Assembly: GCA_022843745.1 (NCBI GenBank)
Contig: JALHNB010000011.1
Location: 113,504 to 177,503, forward strand
Direction of reading: 5' to 3'
Source of the DNA: Anaerolineae bacterium
Lineage (GTDB): Bacteria; Chloroflexota; Anaerolineae; Aggregatilineales; Phototrophicaceae
DNA: 64,000 nt
The notes below the pieces were generated by a model that saw nothing but the letters and a program-made list of their open reading frames with translations, was not told the origin of the DNA and did not search any database. Positions 8,122 to 16,209 of this stretch are shown in pieces; positions within the stretch are counted from its first letter, which is position 1; every line of letters begins with the position of its first letter. The translations under genes and the position numbers were made by a program.

Positions 8122-8778
8122 TTACTTGTTGTAGTCCGGCAAATCCTCAAGGAAATGGGCGGTAACGGTCAGGTAGACCTCATCCTCAAGCGTGTGCTTG
8201 ACCCAGAAAGCCGGGACGACCTTCTTGGATTTGAACAGAATACCCTGCGAAATCACCAGATGGGTCGCGAATTCTGTATCGGGATCGACGATCACATTGA
8301 CAATATTGCCGACATGCTGGTCATCGGCACTGTAAACGCTCGCGCCTTCTTTCAGAGCGATCGTGTTTTCAGGGATATTTTTCTCCGTGACCGGGACATA
8401 ACGCTGCTCGGTATACGGCGTCCCCAGCGGCCCGGCAAAGGGATAAGCGCCAGACGGATACCAGAAGTACGACCCTACTGCCGGATTCGTGGGAGCTGGT
8501 ACGCCGACTTCTTCTGCGACTTCAGCCGGGATATATTCAGTTTCTTCGAAATTCGGCAAAGCCTCCAGTTTTTCAGAGGTTTCATAGAGGGTTGCCCGAT
8601 CCTGAGTCGTTTGTTTAAAAAGTTCGATAGGGATGACCTTATCTTCAGTAAAGATGAAGCCCTGACGAACGACGACATGCGTGACTTTTCCACTGCTCGG
8701 ATTCATCACCACATGCGAAATCCGACCAACTTCCCGATCCTGCGAGTCATAAACGTGTGCGCCTTCGATAAATTGCAT
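8122..8778 (-). CDS. Double PRC-barrel domain protein
   Basis: A 218-residue soluble protein with two copies of the PRC-barrel fold. The first is about residues 1-60 (GAHVYDSQDREVGRISHVV...VTHVVVRQG). The second is about residues 140-205 (GASVYSADDQHVGNIVNVI...ATHLVISQG). A Pro/Tyr-rich linker joins them. PRC barrels occur in photosynthetic reaction-centre H subunits, RimM and many stress proteins, and mediate binding or electron-transfer assembly. The role here is unknown. A decayed relative lies just downstream at 7846-7945. Confidence 0.85.
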   Translation of the reverse strand: MQFIEGAHVYDSQDREVGRISHVVMNPSSGKVTHVVVRQGFIFTEDKVIPIELFKQTTQDRATLYETSEKLEALPNFEETEYIPAEVAEEVGVPAPTNPAVGSYFWYPSGAYPFAGPLGTPYTEQRYVPVTEKNIPENTIALKEGASVYSADDQHVGNIVNVIVDPDTEFATHLVISQGILFKSKKVVPAFWVKHTLEDEVYLTVTAHFLEDLPDYNK

Positions 8779-8902
8779 CGCGAATCTCCTTTGCTATGAC
8801 GAGTTCCTATGCTCATCAGAGTAGGGGATTCTCGGTGCTGAGATGAGGGTCATGCGGCGGGTTCAGCCTGGGTCAGTTGGCTTATTACGAAAAATATTAT
8901 AG

Positions 8903-9631
8903 TCACTCGGAATTTCTCCCGCAGACTCGCAGCGTGCCGATTGACTGAAAGCCGACGCTGTGTGCGATCTGCAATTCATCCCCACGCTCATAGCCCACCA
9001 GCGCCAGGCCGGGGAATGAATCCATAACGACACGCACAAAATTTGCCCAAAAATCCTGCGCGGCCTCTTTGGGCGTAAAAATATTCGATATGCCGACCAC
9101 ATCGCCCGTTTTGTTGGCGATCCCACCCGCGACGATGCGCTGATTATTGTATGCCGCGAAAAAGGCGATATTTTTATCGGTCAGCAGCGAAGGATAGAAA
9201 ACGTGTACAGGTGGGTCATTTTCGGCGTTCCAGGCCGCTTCCCACGCCACCAGATCAGGTTCGGACTCGATTTTCCGCCACGCCACGCCGCCGAGATGAA
9301 CATTCGGTGAGGGAATAGACGCGGGTCGGTGCAGCCACTCCGCGCTAAACCACACCTCAAAGCCCAACTGTGCGACCTCTAACGTGCAAAAACTGTCTTT
9401 AACCGCAAAACCACCTTTGAATCCGCTTTGCAAAAATTCGCGGATACGCTCGGTTTGAATCTCGGCGGTATCCGGGGTCAGTGTGACAGCGTTGGGATAG
9501 AATGGCGGTGTGGGATGCCTGTTTAGCCACAGATCGTCGGAAAATTCGCCCGGTACACCATAGGCGCGGCAGACCGCATCGCACCATTCGGCGTTATTTC
9601 GGGCAGCCAGAATTGTTAACTCGTCAGTCAT
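8903..9631 (-). CDS. GNAT-like acetyltransferase family protein
   Basis: About 242 residues. The C-terminal half has a GNAT-like pattern: IVAGGIANKTGDVVGISNIF (strands 4-5 region), then an alpha helix and ALVGYERGDELQIAHSVGFQ, resembling the family's last strand and 'GF..IG' turn. The N-terminal half has no motif I recognise. The frame is open far upstream through the antisense of the next gene, so the start is uncertain: ATG 9631 or ATG 9670, neither with a clear ribosome site. It is divergent from the binding-protein gene at 9794. Confidence 0.6.
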   Translation of the reverse strand: MTDELTILAARNNAEWCDAVCRAYGVPGEFSDDLWLNRHPTPPFYPNAVTLTPDTAEIQTERIREFLQSGFKGGFAVKDSFCTLEVAQLGFEVWFSAEWLHRPASIPSPNVHLGGVAWRKIESEPDLVAWEAAWNAENDPPVHVFYPSLLTDKNIAFFAAYNNQRIVAGGIANKTGDVVGISNIFTPKEAAQDFWANFVRVVMDSFPGLALVGYERGDELQIAHSVGFQSIGTLRVCGRNSE

Positions 9632-9695
9632 AAGGGTTAGCGCTTTCGTCAAAACTTCGCTCACAACCATAATACCACGACCAATTGTGGAGAAT

Positions 9696-9723
9696 TTGCA
9701 TAGCGAAAAAAATAAATTATAAT
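9696..9723 (+). promoter_or_regulatory. Promoter of the second sugar importer locus
   Basis: TTGCAT (9696-9701) and TATAAT (9718-9723) are 16 bases apart, about 70 bases before the ATG at 9794. Confidence 0.5.
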
Positions 9724-9793
9724 TACGAGTTGTGTGGGCGTAGTTCCGCACGAAAAATCTTGAGTCGTTCAATTGATTTATAAAGGACAAATA

Positions 9794-11386
9794 ATGTCGA
9801 AACCTCTTTTCCAATCTACCATAAGCCGTCGCGATTTTATGCGCATCGCAGGCAGTGCGGCGGCTGGAGCAGCAGCGATGGCAAGCGGCCTCCCCGCCTT
9901 CGCCCAGGACGGAATTCGTGAAGATTTGCAGGGGCAGATCGTCATTTCTCTCAATGGCAGCGGCCCAACCGATACAACACCGCTGACCGCCCTCGCGGAA
10001 GCTTACAAGGCTATTCGCCCCAATGCTGAAATTATTTGGGAATATCCTGGCACCAGCGCCGACGGCTACCCCGCATGGCTGGGTACACAGGTCGCCACCG
10101 AAAATATTCGCCCCGATGTTGTTTCCGGTAATTATTTCGCGACTTTCTCCGGCTATCTGAACTTTGACCAGTATCGTTATCTGACCAACCCGCACACCGG
10201 ACGTATGTGGGACGAAGACCTCGACTGGAACTTCTTCGTCGCCCGTAACGAAAAACTCGAACGCTACATGCTGCCGACCCGCGCCGTCCATATCAACTGG
10301 TTCTACAACGTGGATATGTTCGAAGAAGCTGGCGTTGTGCCGCCGACCACCTGGGACGAATTCGCCGAAGTTTGCGCGAAACTGGCCGAAACCTTCCCGG
10401 ATGTCGCCCCTGTCGTCGCCAACTATGTCTGGCAGGTTCCCCAGTGGTTCGCTGAGGTCGCGTTCGACCAGTATCACATTGATTGGGTCGAAAAAGTTCG
10501 CGCCCAGTCCGGCGACTGGAACTACAACCCGGATGTCGATGGGACATTCGTCTATGACCCCACCGACCCCGATATTCACAACAAGTACACCCTCAGCAAC
10601 CAGCGTATGTGGAAGGGTCTGCGCGACGGCGAACTGCGTTTCGATACGCCAGAAGTTGCCGAAATCATCGCCAACACCGCCAAGATATTCCCGAAATACG
10701 CGACCTCAGACTTCTTCACCATCACTGATCCGTATCCTCGCTTCATCGCTGGGCAGGCTGCGATCATGTACAACGGTACATGGGCGCTCTCAACCCTGAA
10801 GAACGACAGCGAAGCCATGACCCCGGAACGTCTGGAAGCGCTCGGACTGACCGGAACCGAGATCGAACAGTTCAACTGGGCGACCTTCGAACAACCGTCG
10901 ATGGAAGGTCCGCTGGTCAAGACCACTGCCAAGACCGTCGAATCGGCGACTGGCGAATACATCAGCATCATCGTCAAGGATCAGGCACAGACCGACCTCT
11001 CGCTGGACTTCATCCAGTGGTGGCTGTCAAAAGCCGGGTATCAGACCTGGGTTGATGGCCTGTTCAATGCTGGACAGACCTTCAGCGGCCCACTCAAAGT
11101 GTACGATGTCGCAGACCCGCCGGAAATTCAGGAACTCTGGAAAGACATCCAGTGGAAGGGCAACGCCGAGGCCAGCTACAACGGCTTCCTCACCGGCATG
11201 GTCGGTGGCGATTACCTCACCAGCGTCCGCAATATCTGGAAAGAAGGCCTGGAAGGCACACGCACACCAGAAGACGCAGCCGCAGCCATCCAGCAATACA
11301 TGATGGACAACTTTGACGCGATGCTCGAAGTTGCTGGCCTGACCCAGGAAGACCTGGACAACCCAGCTCGCCAGCCTGGAACCTAA
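9794..11386 (+). CDS. ABC transporter substrate-binding protein (Tat-exported)
   Basis: A 530-residue extracellular solute-binding protein. A twin-arginine signal (ISRRDFMRIAG) is followed by an Ala-rich core and an AFAQ cleavage region. The body has family 1 features: strands ending VVSGNYFATF, NWFYNVDMFEEAGV and PTTWDEFAEVC, and a late FIAGQAAIMYNGTWAL segment. The ATG at 9794 is preceded by AAAGGAC; an ATG 21 bases earlier is poorer. It heads a locus with a propeller-permease fusion and a MalG-type permease, so it should supply a carbohydrate-like ligand to them. Confidence 0.92.
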   Translation: MSKPLFQSTISRRDFMRIAGSAAAGAAAMASGLPAFAQDGIREDLQGQIVISLNGSGPTDTTPLTALAEAYKAIRPNAEIIWEYPGTSADGYPAWLGTQVATENIRPDVVSGNYFATFSGYLNFDQYRYLTNPHTGRMWDEDLDWNFFVARNEKLERYMLPTRAVHINWFYNVDMFEEAGVVPPTTWDEFAEVCAKLAETFPDVAPVVANYVWQVPQWFAEVAFDQYHIDWVEKVRAQSGDWNYNPDVDGTFVYDPTDPDIHNKYTLSNQRMWKGLRDGELRFDTPEVAEIIANTAKIFPKYATSDFFTITDPYPRFIAGQAAIMYNGTWALSTLKNDSEAMTPERLEALGLTGTEIEQFNWATFEQPSMEGPLVKTTAKTVESATGEYISIIVKDQAQTDLSLDFIQWWLSKAGYQTWVDGLFNAGQTFSGPLKVYDVADPPEIQELWKDIQWKGNAEASYNGFLTGMVGGDYLTSVRNIWKEGLEGTRTPEDAAAAIQQYMMDNFDAMLEVAGLTQEDLDNPARQPGT

Positions 11387-11402
11387 TTTCAGCGATATAT
11401 AC

Positions 11403-11430
11403 GTAGGGGCAGGTCTCAGACCTGCCCTTA
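11403..11430. repeat. Short palindromic repeat (GTAGGGGC family)
   Basis: GTAGGGGCAGG-TCTCAGA-CCTGCCCTTA. This is the intact form of the palindrome that is split by a mobile element at 58667-58857. Confidence 0.75.
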
Positions 11431-11463
11431 TATAAGTATCTATCCTAAAAATCGGAATCTCCG

Positions 11464-11490
11464 GTAGGGGCGCAATATATTGCGCCCTAC
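11464..11490. repeat. Short palindromic repeat (GTAGGGGC family)
   Basis: GTAGGGGCGCAAT and ATTGCGCCCTAC face each other with almost no loop. It lies 34 bases after the previous copy. Confidence 0.75.
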
Positions 11491-11533
11491 AAACAGAATT
11501 TACGGATGGACACTAACACAAAAAATAATGGTC

Positions 11534-11552
11534 GTAGGGGCAAGTCCCTACC
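11534..11552. repeat. Short palindromic repeat, shortened copy
   Basis: GTAGGGGCAAGTCCCTACC: the family ends with a shortened middle. With the two preceding copies it fills most of the 296-base gap between the binding-protein and permease genes. Confidence 0.6.
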
Positions 11553-11682
11553 CCGGTACACAGCACTCACGACACCAATTGTGAATGTAAAATGGAATCA
11601 TCAGCCTCGCGCTTCCAAATGCTGCGGCGCTGATAGGCGAATAAACTCCCACATGACCGGAAACAGTAGAGGTTTTTGAATA

Positions 11683-13728
11683 ATGAATATATCGCCCCAG
11701 AGTAAGCTTTCCGGCCTACCCCCGGTCACGGCGGCGACTCCCCCACGCTTTAACCCGATGGGCGTTCGCATATTAGTCGGGGTCATCCTACTCGCTCTGC
11801 TGGTGAACGTTGGTTTTATCCTTACGATCCAGCAAAACGATCAGCCGACTTTTGAGACACGCTCGGAACAGAGCAAGGACATCAGCCTGATCGGGCCGAT
11901 AGATGCCAACCGTTTGCTGACGGCGACCATCCAGAACGAATTGATCCTGCTCGAAGGCGGGCAGCCTGTCGTCGCGCCGCGAAAATTCGATCTGCTGATT
12001 GGCGGCCTTGCTGCACTGCCAGAAACGATTTATGTCGGCACGGCAGACGGCAAAATCACCGCCCTGGATTACACACTGGAAAACCCGCGCGACATCGCAA
12101 CTGTCGATGGCCGCATTGTCGGCATGAAAGCGCTGGGTGACAGTTACGTGGTCGCACACGGCATTGGCCCGTTCAGCGACCGATATTGGGTAACGCTGTT
12201 CAAGGATGGCGAAACCGAACCCGTCTTTAAAACTCAGGTCGAATTTACGATTGCCGCTGTTGACGCTGCGGATGGCTTTGCATTTTACGGCACCGCTAAT
12301 GCCAAAATTGGCGCGATTTCGCTTGAAACAGGCGAAAAAATATGGTCGATCACGGGTAAACGCCCGGTGACACGCTTGCTGGCATTGTCAGCCGGACAGG
12401 TCGCCGTTGGTGATGAAAAAGGTAATATTACGCTGCTGGATAACCAGGGCAATACGGTCTGGTCGGTCAATGTCACCCAATACCAGATTCGCGGCATGAC
12501 CGCTGATGAATCAACCAGCACCATTCTTGCAGGTGATGGCGAAGGCAACCTCTTCGCGCTCGACATGGCAGGCAATCTGCTGGTCTCACGGCAGGTTGCG
12601 GACGATGACCTGGAAGCCCTGTTCGATTTTGAGCCGAATAACGTAATCGTTGTGCCGCGTAATGGACAATGGACAACCGTTCACCCCGCCGCGCTCACGG
12701 GAGCAGGCATTGTCGATCAACTGCGTTCGACACAGGTGTTAGCCGATATCGGGTTGGTTGTCGCCATTCTCGCTGCCATCGTCGTTGCGGTTGAACGATT
12801 CCGTCTCTCCGCTGTGCGAACCTTACGTCAGGCGTGGCGCACACGTATCGCTTATATCCTGATTTTCCCGGCGCTGGTGTGTGTGATCGTCTGGAATTAT
12901 CTCCCGGCAGGCATGGCGGCTTATTACAGCCTGACCAACAAGGCCGCACGTAACACCACTGTCGAATTTATCGGGCTGAAAAACTACGAGCAAATCCTCA
13001 CGCGCGACGAGTATTTCGGCATTGGCTTCAAAAATGTGCTCATCATTACGATAGCGAATCTCGTAAAAGTAGTCACTGCGCCGCTGCTGGTGGCGGAGTT
13101 GATCTTCTGGCTTAAGACCGAATCCCGGCGCTATCTGTTCCGCACGCTCTACCTTCTCCCAGCCGTCGTGCCGGGTCTGATCGGCGTGTATATGTGGACG
13201 ATGGTTTATGACCCCTATGACGGTTTGCTGAATCAGATTTTAAAGGCCTTTTTCGGAATACCCACTGGACGAGCGTGGTTAGCCGACGAAACGCTCTTTT
13301 TGGGCGTACCAACGGCTTTGTGGGCCATCATCTTCGCGGGTTTCCCGTTTGTGAGCGCGTTCCCGTTGCTCATCTATATGGGCGGGCTGCTCAATATCAA
13401 CGCCGAGTTGTTCGATGCCGCGCGTATTGACGGCGCAAGCTGGTGGACTCGCTTCACGCGAATCGACATCCCCCTGCTCTCGCCGCAGTTCCGGCTGCTC
13501 CTGTTCTTCTCATTCAGCGGCGCACTGGCGGGTTTTGCCGATATTGTGATTTTCACTAATGGCGGGCCAGGAATCGCGACCTTTGTCCCCGGCTTGCAAA
13601 TGTATCGCAAAATTTCCGAGGGTGAGTTCGGCTATGCCTCGGCGCTTGGTGGTGTGCTGTTCGTGCTGGTATTCATCGGCACATTGGTCATTGTCCGTTC
13701 ACGGCGCGACGCGCTGGCGGAAGTTTAA
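11683..13728 (+). CDS. Beta-propeller / MalF-type ABC permease fusion
   Basis: A 681-residue protein, about twice the length of a MalF-type permease. A membrane span at about residues 28-49 leads into a PQQ/WD-like propeller (about 60-335) with recurring blade patterns such as IYVGTADGKITALD, VAVGDEKGNITLLDNQG and ILAGDGEGNLFALDMAG. A second span (about 350-372) returns to the cytoplasmic side. Then comes a complete permease core (about 385-681) starting RIAYILIFPALVCVIVWNYL, with the EAA motif ELFDAARIDGASWWTRFTRI. This topology puts the propeller outside the membrane, on the same face as the binding protein. The ATG follows AGAGGTTTTTGAATA. The partner permease starts 12 bases downstream. 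The fusion is unusual; the propeller's role is unknown. Confidence 0.9.
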   Translation: MNISPQSKLSGLPPVTAATPPRFNPMGVRILVGVILLALLVNVGFILTIQQNDQPTFETRSEQSKDISLIGPIDANRLLTATIQNELILLEGGQPVVAPRKFDLLIGGLAALPETIYVGTADGKITALDYTLENPRDIATVDGRIVGMKALGDSYVVAHGIGPFSDRYWVTLFKDGETEPVFKTQVEFTIAAVDAADGFAFYGTANAKIGAISLETGEKIWSITGKRPVTRLLALSAGQVAVGDEKGNITLLDNQGNTVWSVNVTQYQIRGMTADESTSTILAGDGEGNLFALDMAGNLLVSRQVADDDLEALFDFEPNNVIVVPRNGQWTTVHPAALTGAGIVDQLRSTQVLADIGLVVAILAAIVVAVERFRLSAVRTLRQAWRTRIAYILIFPALVCVIVWNYLPAGMAAYYSLTNKAARNTTVEFIGLKNYEQILTRDEYFGIGFKNVLIITIANLVKVVTAPLLVAELIFWLKTESRRYLFRTLYLLPAVVPGLIGVYMWTMVYDPYDGLLNQILKAFFGIPTGRAWLADETLFLGVPTALWAIIFAGFPFVSAFPLLIYMGGLLNINAELFDAARIDGASWWTRFTRIDIPLLSPQFRLLLFFSFSGALAGFADIVIFTNGGPGIATFVPGLQMYRKISEGEFGYASALGGVLFVLVFIGTLVIVRSRRDALAEV

Positions 13729-13740
13729 GGAATTATCGTT

Positions 13741-14628
13741 ATGCAACTGAATCGCTCTCAAAATCTGGCGACATCACCCATCCCTAAACCCAATCGCAAG
13801 CCGCTGAGTATCAATGTGGTCATGCAATATACGGTGTTGATCGGGATGCTGGCGCTGTCGTTCCTGGTGCTTATCATCATGGTTAGCATGTCGTTCCGCC
13901 CGCAGGTACTCATTCTGACGAGTTTCTGGGGACTGCCCATTCCGCCAACGCTCATCAATTATCAGGATGCGTTTATACAGCTTGTATCGCCGCTGCTGCG
14001 CACCCTGTTCATCTGCTTTTCCTCGATTATCGGCATCGTCTTGCTGGCCTGTCCCGCGTCCTATGCTCTGGCGCGTATCAATTTCCCCGGCAAGTCGCTC
14101 ATTTTTCTGGCGGTGCTGGCGACATTGACCATTCCGGGCATTGTCTTGCTCACACCGAATTTCATCCTCGCGGGTGATCTGGGGCTGCGCGGCAGCATGT
14201 GGGGATTGATTATTACCTATATCGCAGGCGGTCAGCCGTTTGCCATTTTCCTCATTACGACGTTCTTCAGGAATCAATCGGAGGAAATCTTTGAGGCGGC
14301 ACGTATCGACGGCGCTACCGAGATTCAGGCGTTGATGCGGGTAGCGATCCCGCTGGCGTGGCCGATTGTCATGACCGTTGCCATTCTTAACTTTATCGGT
14401 GTTTACAGCGACCTGATCTGGCCTGCGTTGATGCTGCCGCGCAGTGAGCAAACATTGATTATGGCGTTACAGAGTTTTGATGCCCAGGTGAGCGAGTTGA
14501 ACAGCCGCCCCGACTGGGGTGTGCGTTCGGCGGGCTATACCCTGGCGATCATTCCGCAGTTGGTTTTGTTCGTTTTCGCGATGAAATATTTCATTCAGGG
14601 TCTGACATCTGGTGCATTGAAGGGATAG
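13741..14628 (+). CDS. Carbohydrate ABC transporter permease, MalG type
   Basis: A 295-residue permease with six spans, the EAA loop EIFEAARIDGATEIQALMRV and the C-terminal FIQGLTSGALKG typical of MalG-like subunits. An AAGGAAT ribosome site precedes the ATG. It should pair with the propeller-permease fusion 12 bases upstream to form the channel. No ATPase gene is found in the locus. Confidence 0.92.
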   Translation: MQLNRSQNLATSPIPKPNRKPLSINVVMQYTVLIGMLALSFLVLIIMVSMSFRPQVLILTSFWGLPIPPTLINYQDAFIQLVSPLLRTLFICFSSIIGIVLLACPASYALARINFPGKSLIFLAVLATLTIPGIVLLTPNFILAGDLGLRGSMWGLIITYIAGGQPFAIFLITTFFRNQSEEIFEAARIDGATEIQALMRVAIPLAWPIVMTVAILNFIGVYSDLIWPALMLPRSEQTLIMALQSFDAQVSELNSRPDWGVRSAGYTLAIIPQLVLFVFAMKYFIQGLTSGALKG

Positions 14629-14635
14629 TAATATG

Positions 14636-14741
14636 CCCCTCACCCTAATCCCTCTCCCACTCAGGGGCGAGGGACTTAAATGCGGTATTCATACCCCTCG
14701 CTCCTTGTCGCGAAGCGGAGGGGACAGGGGTGAGGGGTTTA
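14636..14741. repeat. G/C-rich double-hairpin repeat, core only
   Basis: Outer arms CCCCTCACCC and GGGGTGAGGGG enclose two inner hairpins. The core resembles the mobile elements at 32791 and 58681, but I found no convincing inverted ends or target copies. Confidence 0.55.
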
Positions 14742-14774
14742 AAAGCTGACACGCTTCTAGAAAAGGAAAAACAC

Positions 14775-15161
14775 ATGATACTATTACGCAACACACTCGA
14801 ATCCTGGCTGGAAACAGCCCAATCCAAACTCTCGAATGGCGGAGTCACCGCCGCCGATCTCGACGCGCTGCGGCAGGCACTCAGCAGCGCACAGCCTCGC
14901 CAACGGCTGCTCTATCTCCACGCGCGTGGCCCAAGCGTCACTGCGCCCATTATCGGCATGGCCGAACATGAACCCATCGCCGGAGTCAAAGACACCATTC
15001 GCACCCGTACCAATTGGCCGTATAACACCGTCCAGGAAGCCATGATCGATGGCTGGCAGGTGATTCACTTCCCCCAGCAGATGGCTCCCTTTGATGATCG
15101 CGAACTGGATTACGCTGGTTATGAGTTTGTTCTTCAAAAAATCGAGGAGGTTACACTGTGA
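14775..15161 (+). CDS. Hypothetical protein, coupled to the PhyH gene
   Basis: A 128-residue protein starting at ATG 14775, which follows AAAGGAAAAACAC. It is mostly helical at the N-terminus, with a mixed segment RTRTNWPYNTVQEAMIDGWQ and an EFVLQKIEEV tail. No signal peptide, membrane span or known motif was recognised. Its stop overlaps the GTG start of the dioxygenase gene (GTGA), implying co-translation and possibly a shared pathway or complex. Confidence 0.7.
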   Translation: MILLRNTLESWLETAQSKLSNGGVTAADLDALRQALSSAQPRQRLLYLHARGPSVTAPIIGMAEHEPIAGVKDTIRTRTNWPYNTVQEAMIDGWQVIHFPQQMAPFDDRELDYAGYEFVLQKIEEVTL

Positions 15162-15934
15162 TTGCATCGCCTGAACGGATTGATCAGAAGTATCTGCTTG
15201 ACGACGAGGCCATGAAGCGCTTTGTTACACAGGGCTACCACATCGTCGAGTTGGATTTCCCGCCGGAATTTCACGAGTCGATTTGCCAGCAGATTGATGC
15301 TGTTTTTGAGCGTCGCGGCCAGCCATTCGATGCCATTCTGGATGAAGTCCCCGATCTGCAAAAAGTCTGGGATCACCCCATCGTGCGCGGTGCGCTCATC
15401 AGCATCATGGGGCCGGATTTTACGATGAACTCCCACCGTCACTGCCATTACACCAAACCGGGCGACCAGGGCGGTCACTGGCATCAGGACAGCGTGAACT
15501 CGCGCCATCATGTGATTCGTACCGTGCTTGGCCTGTATTACCCGCAGGATGTGACCGAGGACATGGGGCCGACGGTCATTCTCCCCGGCACACAGTACCA
15601 CAACACGCCGACATCCCTTATGTCGAGCTACATGAATTTCAAAAATCAGATTCCGATGAGCGTCAAGGCTGGCACGGTGGCGATCACCCACTATGACATC
15701 TGGCACTCGTGGATGGCGAATAACAGTCAGAAGAACCGCCGGATGCTCAAGTTCCTGTTTGATCGCGGCTCGGAGCCGACTGCCCCAAGCTGGAACGCCG
15801 CGCCCTACGCCGATATTGGCGTGAACCCGCGCAGCGTCGAAATTGACGATATGTCCGCCGCCTACAAGCACCGCCTGATGTGGGCGAATGTCTGGCGCTG
15901 GCTGCATGGTGTCGAACTGGAAGATGCCTGGTAG
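15158..15934 (+). CDS. Phytanoyl-CoA dioxygenase (PhyH) family oxygenase
   Basis: A 258-residue Fe(II)/2-oxoglutarate-dependent oxygenase candidate. The metal triad is visible as His109-x-Asp111 (HWHQDS) and a distal His183 (IWHSWMANNS). Arg194 or Arg195 could bind 2-oxoglutarate. The start is GTG with a strong GAGGAGG site, overlapping the previous stop. PhyH enzymes hydroxylate varied small molecules. Placement between a sugar importer and a glycosidase suggests a modified sugar or glycoside substrate, which is inference. Confidence 0.85.
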   Translation: MIASPERIDQKYLLDDEAMKRFVTQGYHIVELDFPPEFHESICQQIDAVFERRGQPFDAILDEVPDLQKVWDHPIVRGALISIMGPDFTMNSHRHCHYTKPGDQGGHWHQDSVNSRHHVIRTVLGLYYPQDVTEDMGPTVILPGTQYHNTPTSLMSSYMNFKNQIPMSVKAGTVAITHYDIWHSWMANNSQKNRRMLKFLFDRGSEPTAPSWNAAPYADIGVNPRSVEIDDMSAAYKHRLMWANVWRWLHGVELEDAW

Positions 15935-15999
15935 CGATGAGGGTTTTAGCTGGTCAGCGTCTCAGCTTGTCAGCTTAAATGCCATTCACGATGAATTTC

Positions 16000-16028
16000 G
16001 TAGGGGCGCACGGCTTGTGCGCCCTGTA
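16000..16028. repeat. Short palindromic repeat (GTAGGGGC family)
   Basis: GTAGGGGCGCACG and TGTGCGCCCTGTA face each other across a short loop. Confidence 0.7.
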
Positions 16029-16053
16029 TTCTCACGATATGCAGGCGAACCCT

Positions 16054-16083
16054 GTAGGGGCGATCCCGGTGGGTTGTCCCTAC
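16054..16083. repeat. Short palindromic repeat (GTAGGGGC family)
   Basis: GTAGGGGCGATCCC and GGGTTGTCCCTAC. It lies 25 bases after the preceding copy, between the PhyH and glycosidase genes. Confidence 0.65.
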
Positions 16084-16209
16084 CACCACGCCGTTTTCGC
16101 ACACGTACATGAACACCAATTTTTACGCCTCGATTTCAAAAGGCTGAAAGCGGATCGCTGACGGCTGAAAACCTCAAATTACTCAACAAACTTCCTTCAG
16201 GAGAATAAA

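Noticed and set aside
8059..8799. A 246-codon plus-strand frame
   Set aside because: It is antisense to the double PRC-barrel gene, whose motifs are clear.
9632..10579. Upstream part of a long minus-strand frame that continues the GNAT-like gene to 558 codons
   Set aside because: It is antisense to the binding-protein gene, lacks any motif and has no start signal; only the part from about 9631 or 9670 looks like protein.
11403..11552. Three palindromes in a row considered as a CRISPR array
   Set aside because: The repeats differ in sequence, spacing is irregular and there are no spacers of even length or cas genes.
13774..14451. A 225-codon minus-strand frame
   Set aside because: Antisense to the MalG-type permease; Arg/Gln/Asp-rich shadow composition.
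15134..15907. A 257-codon minus-strand frame
   Set aside because: Antisense to the PhyH gene, which has the full metal triad.
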